In this document: positions 26,201-35,124 of the stretch, piece after piece
How positions within the stretch are numbered: position 1 is the stretch's first letter
Layout of the letters: the number at the start of each line of letters is the position of its first letter
Origin: Pseudovibrio axinellae
GTDB lineage: Bacteria > Pseudomonadota > Alphaproteobacteria > Rhizobiales > Stappiaceae
Direction of reading: 5' to 3'
Length of the DNA stretch: 64,000 nucleotides
NCBI RefSeq assembly: GCF_900110875.1
Contig: NZ_FOFM01000006.1
Span: 1-64,000, forward strand
Notes under the pieces: model-generated
Database searches by the model: none
Seen by the model: the letters and a program-made list of their open reading frames with translations, nothing else
Told to the model about the DNA's origin: nothing
Position numbers and translations under genes: made by a program

Positions 26201-27235
26201 CAGCAATGGAATTCCCTGTAATCCGCCTGTAATTCTTGCCAGCACCTCAGTTGCCGGCACCAAAGGATGCTGCGGTCCACCGCCAATCATGCGGTCCAGA
26301 TCCACTTGTTTAAACTCTGCGACCGCCTGAAATTGTCGTTCAGGACCAAACTGGTAAACTCCGCCGCCCTCAGCTGTGATTGGCCGATCTTCTGAACCCA
26401 GGCGCAACGTGCTTTCGGTCAGCTCCAGCCGCTCACCATTTACTGTGAACTTGCTCCTGCCCGCCCACTCAAGCTTTTCAGAGCCTTCACTGCGCACAGA
26501 TTGAGCCTCAACATCACCGGTATAAGAGACCACGCCATTTTCGTGTTTAAGGAAACCATCTGTCGTAAACTGAGCTGCAACATTTGCAGGGTAAACCTGA
26601 GTTTTGATACGGATCTGACCACCGCGTTCAAGTCGGCCACTTCCGATCTTCAGCGTATAAGGCACTCCGTCATATCGCAGGGCTCCCTCAGCCTTGAACG
26701 GCCCCTGTAAGCCACCAGCATAAAGTTCAAGGTTTGCATTTTTTGCCTGGTGAACTTCGCCGGTTCGTGCATCAGTCAGCGCGACAGAGCCATTAACAAC
26801 ACTAACCGCTTCAAGAACGAGGGAAGCAGGGTCCAGTTCAGAAATAACAGAGCGACGGGAGCTTGCCTGCAGAACATCAAGGCGCCCCTCCTCATCCAGA
26901 GAAAGGTTAAGCTCTGGTTCTGTGAGCTTCATCTGGGTAACATGCACTTCTCCACGTAAAAGCGAAGGCAGCTCGATACGTCCTTCAAACCCTTTAATGG
27001 TCATCAAAGGGTCTTCCACCGCACCAACACGCACATCAGAGAGCTTCACAAAAGGAGCAGGCAAAAGCTGGACATCTGTTTCACCAAGGATCGTCACCTC
27101 GTGCCCCAGAATCTTCTCACCATAGCTTTCAAACATCGACCGATAAGCTGACCAATCGATGACCAAAGGGCCAACCAGCGCAATAAACAGCGCTAAGATC
27201 AAAGTCCCACCGACGGTGATATAAACCGAATTCAA
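23273..27235 (-). CDS. AsmA family envelope protein with C-terminal coiled-coil extension
   Basis: A 1320-residue AsmA-family protein. These have an N-terminal transmembrane helix (about 5-25 here, before I-D-W-S-A-Y) and a very long beta-rich periplasmic body, and several are now viewed as lipid-transport bridges between the two membranes. The C-terminal AsmA_2-like section with D-G-S-L-G-I-A-S-G-R and R-N-I-S-V-D-T-A-G-T-T-L-F-G-S-A-L-I-D-L is clear at about 1000-1060. After it comes an unusual charged helix (about 1115-1200) rich in E, K and A, predicted coiled coil, then a Pro/Gly-rich tail. It is monocistronic and convergent with the RHH gene. Cargo is unknown. Confidence 0.9.
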   Translation of the reverse strand: MNSVYITVGGTLILALFIALVGPLVIDWSAYRSMFESYGEKILGHEVTILGETDVQLLPAPFVKLSDVRVGAVEDPLMTIKGFEGRIELPSLLRGEVHVTQMKLTEPELNLSLDEEGRLDVLQASSRRSVISELDPASLVLEAVSVVNGSVALTDARTGEVHQAKNANLELYAGGLQGPFKAEGALRYDGVPYTLKIGSGRLERGGQIRIKTQVYPANVAAQFTTDGFLKHENGVVSYTGDVEAQSVRSEGSEKLEWAGRSKFTVNGERLELTESTLRLGSEDRPITAEGGGVYQFGPERQFQAVAEFKQVDLDRMIGGGPQHPLVPATEVLARITGGLQGIPLLDVKGQMDLNVPVVVAGGSVVSNLSALLEATGTGWKIEELSGELPGGSQFQTSGYLNLSDSAGYQGDWEVASRQPHQLAHWWLGERKDASKRLTSVSLKGRVEAGSGALRLPDLRIDAGNVRSVGLISFEHPLDRSPLITVDMDSDRVNLDEIQRYVEAFTGKKIKPSAVDMSVRLYADELVASGVNAKSMAVSASLSEDALSIEQLKIRDFAGAYVDMKGRIDDLSTTPQGNIKGTLTASSLGGAVAVLEEYAPDNPLIERLKVAAPALAPAKLQAELTAYAEKGRTDMSLNLFGEVGVSDLDLNGTFEGRIDDFAEGDLYAEATLGGKDGVKVLRQLGFSAIPITQLHPGEVRLSVSGSPRDQLGFGFSSDLVGMKITSEGTVRVPQRSDAVWSADVALQSDDLAAYGLAFGKVYPIYAGPLTVNLSGKAAGTGRTFTLSDLKGQLANMILKSDLEGTWSKTGPVKASGKLELSELDMRSLSELLLGSNVWAGVLQQDSVWSSQALGQSLIDGVDLTLDVKSDRAVFSDEFRLDAASGQLRLRPDLLSVSKGAGRFAGGTFSGAFDLQRDQGQATLSGRFRLDDADFAELAWTDDGRALATGKLQAITEFEGSGRTISGLVAGLSGGGTFNLTDGEIRRVNPEAFDLVIKAADAGLELDGTAIQKTFADHLDAGSVKFNRVDGSLGIASGRIRARNISVDTAGTTLFGSALIDLEKWELNGDVSMKTRDEAQKVAGAEPQVAILYSGSLESPRRKLDTGPLLSYLNLRAIELNVQRIEEEQLRIAEQERMLDELKRKQEEETTRKAKAVQDAKESAARAEADEAARKAKALEALELAEDAQRASEAVTVESEQKTSVQDFGARIRSVLEGDASAKKSGSPSVSIVDPPKPKAKSDLPALDAPVLIGDVVETTVPSGEIDLLGPIIQSGAPKNLGIYDAGNDNQILEGPLQDLPAEGRGAPKFIELPGGRLLQVN

Positions 27236-27407
27236 CGTTAAGCTCCTTTACCCAACGCAAACGTCACGCCTTGCCGTTCTGTCCGCTTCTGAGCTGCATG
27301 CAAACACTTGTTTGTCTATGTGAATTACAGCACGAGCATGGCGACAGCAACGACTTAAGGCAATGTTTACGAATGGAACAGAGCAAGTGCGTGCTTATGG
27401 CACTTGT

Positions 27408-28829
27408 TTACTTGGTATCTAAGGCAATAATTTTCCCAGGATTCATGATATTCAGCGGGTCTAAACTACGTTTAATCGCCGCCATCACATCCACGCCTGC
27501 TCCATGCTCTGTAGGCAAATACTTCATCTTCCCCTGCCCGACACCATGCTCGCCAGTGCATGTACCGCCCATCTCAATTGCCCGGTAGTTTAAGCGTTCC
27601 ACAAACGCTTCCGTCTTTGCTATGTCGGCTGCATCACTCATATCGGTCAACACGAGGACATGAAAATTTCCATCGCCCACATGGCCAACTAACGGGCCAA
27701 TAAGACCATTTTTCTCGATGTCTTCGTGTGTGGCCGTCACACAGTCTGCAAGGCGAGAGATTGGCACACATACATCTGTCGAAAGTCCTGTACGCTCTGG
27801 GGCAAGCCCAAGCCCTGCCCAGTACGCATCATGGCGGGCTGCCCAAAGCCGACTGCGCTCTTCTGGGTCGGTCGTCCATTCAAATTTTTTCAAAGAGTTT
27901 TCTGCAGCAATCTCACCAAATCGCTCAGCCTGCTCCCTCACGCTCGCTTCCGAGCCGTGAAATTCCACAAGAAGCAACGGTGATTCTGGTAGACACAGCT
28001 GTGAATAGGCATTCACGGACTGGACTGTTAAAGCATCAAGCAGCTCAATGCGTGCAATCGGAATACCATATTGCACAGCCTCAATAACGGTATTGCAGCA
28101 GTCAGAAATACTATCAAAGGAAGCAATCCCGCCTGAAATTGCTTCAGGTATACCCTTCAGCTTCAGCGTAATTTCCGTGATAATGCCCAGCGTGCCTTCA
28201 GAGCCCACCATCAGCCGCGTCAAGTCGTAACCAGCAGAGGATTTCTTCGCGCGGCTCCCGGTTTTCACAAGGCTTCCATCTGGCATAACCACGCTCAACG
28301 CCAAAACCATATCTTTCATTGTGCCATAAAGGACAGCGTTGGTTCCTGAAGCGCGGGTCGCAGCCATCCCCCCAATCGTGGCATCAGCACCTGGATCAAT
28401 TGGGAAGAACAAGCCGGTATCGCGAAGGTATGCGTTCAGCTGCTTTCGCGTCACACCCGGCTGCACAACACAGTCCAGGTCCTCCGCGTGAATCGCGACA
28501 ATCTGGTTCATTTGAGAAAGATCTAACGAGATACCGCCGTACGGCGCGTTCAAATGCCCTTCCAGAGAAGACCCGCTCCCAAACGGAATAAGGGGAACAC
28601 GTAGGCGCGCACAAAGTTTGACAATCTCGCACACTTCTTCGGTTGATTGCGCAAAGACCACAGCATCCGGAGGCTGGTTAGAAAGCCATGAGGTTGTATG
28701 CCCGTGCTGCTCTCGCAAACTCATCGAGGTCTGACAACGCTCGCCAAACCGTTCAGTCAACAAAGCAATCGTTTTGCTGATGCCCTCTTCATTACGCGTC
28801 AATTCAAGCTGCATACCCGGCAAAGACAT
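27408..28829 (-). CDS. FAD-linked 2-hydroxyacid dehydrogenase (GlcD / D-lactate dehydrogenase type)
   Basis: A 473-residue flavoprotein of the GlcD/LDHD group, which oxidises D-2-hydroxy acids such as D-lactate or glycolate and passes electrons on to the respiratory chain. The PCMH-type FAD-binding domain covers about 55-235: P-F-G-S-G-S-S-L-E-G-H, D-P-G-A-D-A-T-I-G-G-M, G-S-E-G-T-L-G-I-I-T-E. The C-terminal domain ends in G-H-V-G-D-G-N-F-H and G-T-C-T-G-E-H-G-V-G-Q-G-K. Its length matches single-subunit D-lactate dehydrogenase (cytochrome). Single gene, with no GlcE/GlcF partners nearby. Which acid it prefers cannot be told. Confidence 0.9.
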   Translation of the reverse strand: MSLPGMQLELTRNEEGISKTIALLTERFGERCQTSMSLREQHGHTTSWLSNQPPDAVVFAQSTEEVCEIVKLCARLRVPLIPFGSGSSLEGHLNAPYGGISLDLSQMNQIVAIHAEDLDCVVQPGVTRKQLNAYLRDTGLFFPIDPGADATIGGMAATRASGTNAVLYGTMKDMVLALSVVMPDGSLVKTGSRAKKSSAGYDLTRLMVGSEGTLGIITEITLKLKGIPEAISGGIASFDSISDCCNTVIEAVQYGIPIARIELLDALTVQSVNAYSQLCLPESPLLLVEFHGSEASVREQAERFGEIAAENSLKKFEWTTDPEERSRLWAARHDAYWAGLGLAPERTGLSTDVCVPISRLADCVTATHEDIEKNGLIGPLVGHVGDGNFHVLVLTDMSDAADIAKTEAFVERLNYRAIEMGGTCTGEHGVGQGKMKYLPTEHGAGVDVMAAIKRSLDPLNIMNPGKIIALDTK

Positions 28830-29042
28830 TGCAGTTCCCTTCTCGCCTCAACCGCTCCCGGTACAAAGCATCGTTCCCAATATTAGCACGAGCGCGTAGT
28901 TCGCCAACGGCATTTCAACGAATTATAGTGGCCTGCCTCACCATTTCTATTGAGCTTTCGGCGAGACCATAGCCCTCACACCCAACAAAACCGCATTGGC
29001 TAAAGCCGGTCTTTAAGTGTTTCTCAGTGCTTATGGAAAATA

Positions 29043-30782
29043 ATGCGCATCAATCAGCAATTGAAAGCATCTCCTGATTGGCGTTTCCTAGGGAATCTCG
29101 TTAAAGAAGATGCCAGTCACTCATTGTTGCATCAAGCAACTATTCTTAACCGAGCTAACGTGCTGAAAACCGCAATGAAACTAGCATATAAATGGATAGA
29201 GCCGAATATACGTCTGTTCATGTCATCGCGGCTGCCACTTGTGTGGTTTCTGGCACTCATCATCGGCGCCACTGTAGGTGGTTCGGCAATTCTGTTTCGT
29301 ATCGGGATAAGCCTCGTTCAATGGACATGGCTTGGAACGACATCAGAGCGCATGATCAGCGCTGCAAGCGAGCAGCCTTGGTATGTAATCATTCTTGCGC
29401 CCACCATTGGCGGTGTAATCGTTGGTTTGCTCCTTTACACAATTCAAAAAAAGCAGCGTGCTGGCGGCGTGGCCGATGTGATTGAAGCGCGTGCACATGG
29501 CGGCACTGGCCTGCCGTTCTGGCCCGGCATCAGCTCGGCATTCATCACTCTCATTTCACTTGGCAGCGGTGCAAGTGCTGGCCGCGAAGGTCCCGTGGTT
29601 CATCTGGGCGCTACGCTTGGCACTTCAATATTTTCCAAGTTAAACCTGCCAGACTCCACAATGCGAATTTTACTGGCAGCAGGTGTGGCAAGCGCTGTTT
29701 CTGCAAGTTTTAACGCGCCCATCGCAGGGGTCTTGTTCGCGCATGAGGTGATCTTGGGACACTACGCAATGACAGCGTTTGTTCCCATCGTGCTTTCATC
29801 AGCGATGGGAACATTAGTCTCCCGCCTCTATTTTGGGGATGTAGCGGCCTTTATTGTTCCTGAATATCAAATCAATACATACTGGGAGTTCCCAGCATTT
29901 GTATTGCTTGGCATAATTTGCGCAATTGTAGCCATCACCTTCCAGTTCGCGCTGATCGGGTCCGACTGGATCGCACGCAACGTGAAAATGCCAGTCTGGT
30001 TGCGACCCATTGTTGGCGGTTTGATGGTTGGCTCGATCGCGGTCTTCTACCCTGAAGTCATTGGCGTGGGATATGAGGCCACAGATGGCGCACTCAATTC
30101 AGAACTCCCCCTCACCTTGATGCTATCCTTGCTTGTTGCGAAAACGGCAGCCACTGCAATCACTCTCGCCTCGCGATTTGGTGGCGGAATATTCTCGCCC
30201 TCGCTGTATCTAGGAGCGATGACAGGTGGGGCCTTTGGCATAATTGCAGCAAACAACTTGCCAGAGATGGCGTCCAGTCACGGCCTCTATGCTATCTTGG
30301 GTATGGGAGCTGTTGCATCGGCAGTGCTGGGCGCTCCAATTTCAACCACAATGATCGTGTTTGAACTCACCGGTGGCTATGAGCTTTCCATTGCATTGCT
30401 GATTGCCGTTTCCATCTCCACCGGTCTCAATCAGGCGATCCACGGACGCTCCTACTTCCATTGGCAGTTAGAAATGCGCGGTGTAATGCTTCAAGATGGC
30501 GCCCATAAATGGCTGGTGCGTATTGTGCATGTAGAGGACTTCGCAGACCCTCCAAGAGCTGACGGTGAAACCACATTTGATCCACAATCTCAAGGCTCGT
30601 TCCTCGCACCACTGGACACACTCGAAAAAGCTCTCAAAACATTTGATGATGCTGGCAAATCAACATTGCCCGTCATCGATCCGAAAGAACCCACTAAAAT
30701 TATAGGGTATGCCAGCCACATAAAAGCTTTGCGCTATTTCAACTCGGCACTCATCCAGGCGAATGTTGAGGAACATCGCTAG
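29043..30782 (+). CDS. ClC-family chloride channel or chloride/proton exchanger
   Basis: A 579-residue integral membrane protein of the ClC family. The selectivity segments are G-S-G-A-S (174-178), G-R-E-G-P (180-184) with the gating glutamate E182, and G-G-G-I-F-S-P-S-L-Y about 200 residues later. About ten to twelve hydrophobic helices lie between residues 64 and 465. The C-terminal ~110 residues are cytoplasmic and contain only one CBS-like unit (T-L-P-V-I-D ... I-I-G-Y-A), fewer than the usual pair. A later ATG (codon 45) is an alternative start; neither has a strong ribosome binding site. Channel versus exchanger cannot be settled by eye. Confidence 0.9.
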   Translation: MRINQQLKASPDWRFLGNLVKEDASHSLLHQATILNRANVLKTAMKLAYKWIEPNIRLFMSSRLPLVWFLALIIGATVGGSAILFRIGISLVQWTWLGTTSERMISAASEQPWYVIILAPTIGGVIVGLLLYTIQKKQRAGGVADVIEARAHGGTGLPFWPGISSAFITLISLGSGASAGREGPVVHLGATLGTSIFSKLNLPDSTMRILLAAGVASAVSASFNAPIAGVLFAHEVILGHYAMTAFVPIVLSSAMGTLVSRLYFGDVAAFIVPEYQINTYWEFPAFVLLGIICAIVAITFQFALIGSDWIARNVKMPVWLRPIVGGLMVGSIAVFYPEVIGVGYEATDGALNSELPLTLMLSLLVAKTAATAITLASRFGGGIFSPSLYLGAMTGGAFGIIAANNLPEMASSHGLYAILGMGAVASAVLGAPISTTMIVFELTGGYELSIALLIAVSISTGLNQAIHGRSYFHWQLEMRGVMLQDGAHKWLVRIVHVEDFADPPRADGETTFDPQSQGSFLAPLDTLEKALKTFDDAGKSTLPVIDPKEPTKIIGYASHIKALRYFNSALIQANVEEHR

Positions 30783-30824
30783 GCAAAGTACAGATAATCT
30801 CCCTTGACCCATTTCGATAAAGAC

Positions 30825-30857
30825 AGCAATTTCATTCAAGACACGAATGTCATTGCT
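30825..30857. promoter_or_regulatory. Candidate operator for the AraC-type regulator (own promoter)
   Basis: AGCAATTTCATTCAAGACAC at 30825-30844 recurs with 17 of 20 identities before azlC. Here it is also followed by an inverted partial copy, AATGTCATTGCT (30846-30857). Lying 15-48 bases before the regulator gene, it is a likely autoregulatory site. Confidence 0.55.
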
Positions 30858-30872
30858 AGGTAATTTGGGTCA

Positions 30873-31742
30873 ATGAAGACAGTAACTCAACAAGCTGCAT
30901 TAGAAGCAACGCCACTACATACGGGAGAGAATGCACAATTTTGGAGTGCACCCCGTTTCGATGGACTGGAATGCCTTGCCGCCAGCTTCAAAACCCATGT
31001 TTATGAGCCGCATACGCACGATACGTTCGTTGTCGGAGGGATCCTGTCTGGCTGTCAGTACTATTGGCAGCGTGGCCAGCAGATCTTTGCAGGCCCTGGC
31101 GATCTGGTCTTCGTCAACCCGTTTGAGCTTCACGATGGCATACCCGAGGGCCATGGTTACACCTACCGGATGACATATCCGAGCGTCTCACTCTTACAGA
31201 AAATTTCAGAAGACCTGACAGATAAGCCTCAAAATGGAACTCCATATTTTCCAGAGGCTCGCGTCCATGATCCTTTGTTATGCCAAGAGTTTATTGAAGC
31301 GCATAAGTCCGTACAAAATCGAGCTGTTGATCTGGAAGCTGAAGAGCCGCTCTATATGATTTTCGCTAGGATGCTCGCCAAATATGCAAGCTTCGACGAA
31401 AACCAAATAGGCACAAAAGACCCAATCGCAATTCAGCTCACACGTGAATACTTGGAGGAGAGCTTTATGGCGAGCGTCCATCTCGACGATCTGGCAAAGC
31501 TCGCAGGGCGGTCCAAATATCACCTGATCCGTTCCTTCAAAAAAGCGACCGGCCAAACACCTCATGCCTACCTGACCGATGTAAGAATCCGCAACGCAAG
31601 GCGCCTCCTCGTTAGAGGGTCATCACCAAGCGAAACGGCAACTCTATGCGGCTTTGCCGATCAGGCTCACCTGACACGACAATTCAAATCTCGTATCGGC
31701 ACCACACCTGCTGCATTCCAAAGGTCTGTCACCTCCATCTAA
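30873..31742 (+). CDS. AraC-family transcriptional regulator with cupin sensor domain
   Basis: A 289-residue regulator. Residues about 20-165 form an AraC-type cupin with H-T-H-D-T-F (46-51) and an F-V-N-P-F-E-L-H-D-G strand. Residues about 185-285 are the double helix-turn-helix domain: L-D-D-L-A-K-L-A-G-R-S-K-Y-H-L-I-R-S-F-K, then P-S-E-T-A-T-L-C-G-F-A-D-Q-A-H-L-T-R-Q-F-K. It lies 94 bases upstream of azlC in the same direction, and one 20-bp motif occurs before both genes. It therefore probably controls itself and the AzlCD exporter, plausibly in response to an amino acid; the ligand is inference. Confidence 0.93.
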   Translation: MKTVTQQAALEATPLHTGENAQFWSAPRFDGLECLAASFKTHVYEPHTHDTFVVGGILSGCQYYWQRGQQIFAGPGDLVFVNPFELHDGIPEGHGYTYRMTYPSVSLLQKISEDLTDKPQNGTPYFPEARVHDPLLCQEFIEAHKSVQNRAVDLEAEEPLYMIFARMLAKYASFDENQIGTKDPIAIQLTREYLEESFMASVHLDDLAKLAGRSKYHLIRSFKKATGQTPHAYLTDVRIRNARRLLVRGSSPSETATLCGFADQAHLTRQFKSRIGTTPAAFQRSVTSI

Positions 31743-31771
31743 TTACCCAATGATATCAATAAATTAAAAAT

Positions 31772-31791
31772 AGCAATTTTGTTCAAGACGC
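31772..31791. promoter_or_regulatory. Second copy of the AraC-type operator, before azlC
   Basis: AGCAATTTTGTTCAAGACGC matches 17 of 20 bases of the motif at 30825-30844. It lies 45 bases before the azlC start, in the same orientation relative to the gene. Confidence 0.55.
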
Positions 31792-31836
31792 TACCAACTG
31801 CCTCCTCTAAAACCGTATGAGCTTATGGAGGCTTTT

Positions 31837-32586
31837 GTGAAAAATAATCAAAACAAGTCAGTGACCAACACAAGCCCGAACGAATTTATTCTCGGCGTCA
31901 CAACTTTCTTTCCCCTCATCTTTGCCGTCGCTCCGATTGGCTTGCTGTTTGGCGCTCTTGCAGCTCAAAAGGGCTTATCTCCCCTCGAGGTCCTCCTCAT
32001 GGGCTCTCTTGTCTTTGCCGGAGGCTCTCAGTTTGTGGCACTTGACCTTTGGTCTACTCCAGTGCTGTGGTTCACAATCGCATTTTCAACGTTTTTGGTG
32101 AACCTGCGCCATGTGCTCATGAGTGCCTCGCTCGCCCCCAAGCTTGGGCACTGGACACCCTTACAAAAATATATCGGCTTCTTCATTCTGGCTGATGAGG
32201 TTTGGGCGCTGTCTGAACGAAGGGCCATGAAACAAAGAACCTCCTTCAGCTTCTATATGGGGGTTGGAGCAACACTGTACATCACATGGCAGATCGCAAC
32301 ATTTACAGGCAGTCTTGTCGGGGCAGTTATGGGAGATCCTTCCCAATATGGGCTAGACTTTGCTTTTACTGCGCTCTTCATCTGTCTGGTCATGAATTTT
32401 TGGCAAGGCCGAAAGACGGGCGTTATTCTAGCCGCCAGTGGCCTTGCAGCAGTGCTAACCAACAAATTCGTTCCCGGTGCCTGGTATATAATCGCAGGTG
32501 CAATAGCTGGCGTCGTGGCCGCCTCAATCCAGCATGAGGAAAAGCCCAAAAGCCTCTCTAAATTCGAAGGAGCGCAACAGTTATGA
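31837..32586 (+). CDS. azlC: AzlC, large subunit of branched-chain amino acid exporter
   Basis: With AzlD this forms a two-part exporter of branched-chain or related amino acids (BrnFE/AzlCD family). The protein has the family's opening P-L-I-F-A-V-A-P-I-G-L-L-F-G-A-L-A, L-V-F-A-G-G-S-Q-F-V-A, and N-L-R-H-V-L-M-S-A-S-L, with about seven hydrophobic helices. The GTG at 31837 is preferred because GGAGG sits five bases upstream; the in-frame ATG at 31825 overlaps that site. The stop overlaps the azlD start (ATGA). The adjacent AraC regulator is the likely controller. Confidence 0.92.
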   Translation: MKNNQNKSVTNTSPNEFILGVTTFFPLIFAVAPIGLLFGALAAQKGLSPLEVLLMGSLVFAGGSQFVALDLWSTPVLWFTIAFSTFLVNLRHVLMSASLAPKLGHWTPLQKYIGFFILADEVWALSERRAMKQRTSFSFYMGVGATLYITWQIATFTGSLVGAVMGDPSQYGLDFAFTALFICLVMNFWQGRKTGVILAASGLAAVLTNKFVPGAWYIIAGAIAGVVAASIQHEEKPKSLSKFEGAQQL

Positions 32587-32906
32587 TCTCAGAAATCTTT
32601 TCCGTTGATCCCCTTGTGCTCTTTACCATTGTGGCAATGGCATTAGGCACTTACCTAACCCGAATTGCGGGCCTTATCCTGACAAAATTCGTTGTGTTCT
32701 CTGACCGCACTGAAGCAGCATTACAAGCTGTTCCACCTGCGATCTTAATGTCAGTCGTTGCCCCAATGGCCTTTGCAACTGGCGTTGCAGAGACCACAGC
32801 TACCGCAGCAACAGCCCTTGCCGCCCTTAAGTTGCCGATGCTCGCCGCCATGGCAATCGGCATAGTCTGTGTTGTTGTTTTAAGAACGGCTTTTCTCGCA
32901 ATTTGA
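32583..32906 (+). CDS. azlD: AzlD, small subunit of branched-chain amino acid exporter
   Basis: A 107-residue hydrophobic protein with three to four helices, of the AzlD family, recognisable by T-Y-L-T-R-I-A-G (about 22-29) and a conserved P-P-A-I-L-M-S segment. It overlaps azlC by four bases and should be made in step with it. It is followed by a strong two-sided terminator. Confidence 0.93.
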   Translation: MISEIFSVDPLVLFTIVAMALGTYLTRIAGLILTKFVVFSDRTEAALQAVPPAILMSVVAPMAFATGVAETTATAATALAALKLPMLAAMAIGIVCVVVLRTAFLAI

Positions 32907-33013
32907 AAGCGCTAAGCCTAACCCCTGAAGCATCCAGCCCACCTTAAGCCACTCGCTCATGGCAGTGTTTGGAAGTCTGTAGCGTTCACCGTTTCAAACA
33001 AAGCCTTAAAAGC

Positions 33014-33045
33014 AAAAACCCCGCTCCAACCAGAGCGGGGTTTTT
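33014..33045. terminator. Bidirectional rho-independent terminator
   Basis: AAAAACCCCGCTC (33014-33026) and GAGCGGGGTTTTT (33033-33045) form a perfect 13-bp stem with a six-base loop. It serves azlCD on the plus strand and the aminopeptidase gene on the minus strand. Confidence 0.95.
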
Positions 33046-33070
33046 AGCTTTGTCCTAGAAGCTGTAAGAA

Positions 33071-34891
33071 CTATGCAACTGGACGGGTCGCTTCATCCAG
33101 CCATGCGCGTGTTTCTTCGTCAAGCAAAGGCCCAACCAGCTCACGCACGCGTCCATGATAGGCATTTAGCCAATTCAGTTCGAACTCAGAAAGCAACTTG
33201 GTATCGACCATGCGCAGATCAATTGGAGCAAGCGTCAAAGGCTCAAAGCCAAGCATCTCCAGATCACCGCCAACGATTCCAGCAGCAGGCGTTACCAGCT
33301 CAAGGTTTTCAATCCGAATGCCGTACTCCTCAGCACGGTAATATCCTGGTTCATTGGAAAGGATCATACCTGGCTTCAGAGCAATGTTGTTCGGCGCTTT
33401 AGAGATACGTTGCGGTCCCTCATGAACTCCCAGGTACGAACCAACACCGTGACCAGTCCCATGGTCAAAGTCGAGACCCTGTTTCCATAGCTCAATACGA
33501 GCAAGCGTATCCAATTGCGATCCGGTTGTACCCACAGGGTAGCGCGCGGTGGCAATGGCAATGTGCCCTTTCAAGACCAGCGTGAAGTGCTTGCATTGCT
33601 CGCCAGTCACAGCACCAACTGCGAGTGTACGAGTGATGTCTGTCGTGCCATCCTCATATTGCGCTCCAGAATCAATCAAGTAGACACTGTTGAGCTCAAT
33701 CTGCAGGTTGCTGTCATAACTTACCCGGTAGTGGCAGATCGCCCCGTGAGGGCCAGCAGCAGAGATCGTATCGAAAGAGACATCCTTGAGCGCACCAGTC
33801 TCGCGCCGGAACTCTTCAAGTTTCTGCGCAACAATAACTTCAGTTAAGCCACCCAAAGGCGCGGTTTTCTCAAACCATGCAAGGAACCTTGCATAAGCAA
33901 CCCCATCGCGAAGATGCGCCGCTTTAGCTCCCTCAATCTCCGCCTGATTTTTCACAGCCTTTGGCAGCAGTGTTGGCTCTTGGCCTTCAACGACTTCGCC
34001 GCCACTTTCACAAACCGCGTCGAAAAGCGCCTGTCCAGCAAGCCCAGTATCAATCAAAACCCGCTTTCCATCAGCCCCAAGAGCTTTCAAAGCCGGCACC
34101 AGTTCAGCTGGTCCAGCAATATCTGCCAGCTCACTCAACTCATCGCGAACTTCATTGGAAAGCTTACGCCCGTCAATGAACAAAGACGGCTTCCCTTTGG
34201 AAGGAACCAGCGCAAAAGACAATGGGAGCGGTGTGTGCGTGACATCGCTTCCGCGAATATTCAGCAACCAGGCAATAGAGTCTGGTTGGGTCAACAACGC
34301 AGTATCAGCTTCATTCTCAGCAATAGCGTCGCCAATTCGCTTCAGTTTGTCTGCAGCGCTTTCACCAGCATACTGCAATGGATGCATATTCACTGCGCCA
34401 AGCGGAACTTCTGGCCGATCAGCCCAAACACTGTCCACTGGATTGGTCTCAAGACCCACCAGCTCAGCACCAGCCTTCTCAACAACTGCCTTCAAGTTAC
34501 GAACCTGCCGCACAGTGTGAAGCATTGGATCATAGCCAATCTTCTGGCCTGCTGAGACATTTTCAAGCAACCATGCGCTCAGCGGTTCGTCATGAAGGTG
34601 GCGATAAGCAAATGCATCTTCTTCCACCTGCTCACGAACCTGAATGGTGTAGCGGCCATCGACAAAGATCGCGGCTTGATCAGCCAAGACGCTTACAACA
34701 CCAGCAGATCCCGTAAATCCGGTCAACCATTCCAACCGGCAATCACAGTCAGGCACATACTCTCCCTGATGCGCGTCTTCGCGAGGCACCAAAAACCCGT
34801 CAAGCCCACGAGAGGCCAGCTCTTCTCGCAGCGCGGCCAATCGAACCGGCCCGCGAGATTTATCATTTACTGTATCGAAGCTCTGAAACAT
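33071..34891 (-). CDS. Xaa-Pro aminopeptidase (aminopeptidase P, M24B, three-domain form)
   Basis: A dinuclear metal peptidase that removes an N-terminal residue preceding proline. The protein of about 606 residues has the long form's two creatinase-like N-terminal domains (with A-I-F-V-D-G-R-Y-T) and a C-terminal pita-bread domain. Metal ligands are visible in Y-L-I-D-S-G-A-Q-Y-x-D-G-T-T-D-I-T-R-T, the H-G-T-G-H-G-V-G-S-Y-L segment, and E-P-G-Y-Y followed by I-R-I-E-N. The ATG at 34891 is chosen because the conserved protein begins there; the frame is open to a TTG at 34927. It is probably cytoplasmic and monocistronic. Confidence 0.92.
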   Translation of the reverse strand: MFQSFDTVNDKSRGPVRLAALREELASRGLDGFLVPREDAHQGEYVPDCDCRLEWLTGFTGSAGVVSVLADQAAIFVDGRYTIQVREQVEEDAFAYRHLHDEPLSAWLLENVSAGQKIGYDPMLHTVRQVRNLKAVVEKAGAELVGLETNPVDSVWADRPEVPLGAVNMHPLQYAGESAADKLKRIGDAIAENEADTALLTQPDSIAWLLNIRGSDVTHTPLPLSFALVPSKGKPSLFIDGRKLSNEVRDELSELADIAGPAELVPALKALGADGKRVLIDTGLAGQALFDAVCESGGEVVEGQEPTLLPKAVKNQAEIEGAKAAHLRDGVAYARFLAWFEKTAPLGGLTEVIVAQKLEEFRRETGALKDVSFDTISAAGPHGAICHYRVSYDSNLQIELNSVYLIDSGAQYEDGTTDITRTLAVGAVTGEQCKHFTLVLKGHIAIATARYPVGTTGSQLDTLARIELWKQGLDFDHGTGHGVGSYLGVHEGPQRISKAPNNIALKPGMILSNEPGYYRAEEYGIRIENLELVTPAAGIVGGDLEMLGFEPLTLAPIDLRMVDTKLLSEFELNWLNAYHGRVRELVGPLLDEETRAWLDEATRPVA

Positions 34892-35124
34892 AGCTGTGAG
34901 GCTAATGCTGATCGCACCACAACTCAACAGATCAATTCAAAGCTCCTCAATGGATTTTCAGGGTTCCCGGCAGGCAAAAGAGCGCAATGGAGCTTAATCA
35001 GCATAAGCCCTAAGCGATATACCTTATGTCTATGCAGATTAAGATCATAGTAATCCCCAGATATGCAAAAAATGCATAAGCGTCATGCGAAACTATGTCT
35101 TTTTTTACAAACTAAAATAATGGA
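34892..35124. other. Intergenic region upstream of the hairpin RNA
   Basis: This region holds the promoters of the aminopeptidase (minus) and probably of the small RNA (plus). AT-rich sequence at 35100-35122 is a plausible core promoter, but no convincing hexamer pair could be defined, and no DUF1127-type small gene is seen here. Confidence 0.4.
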
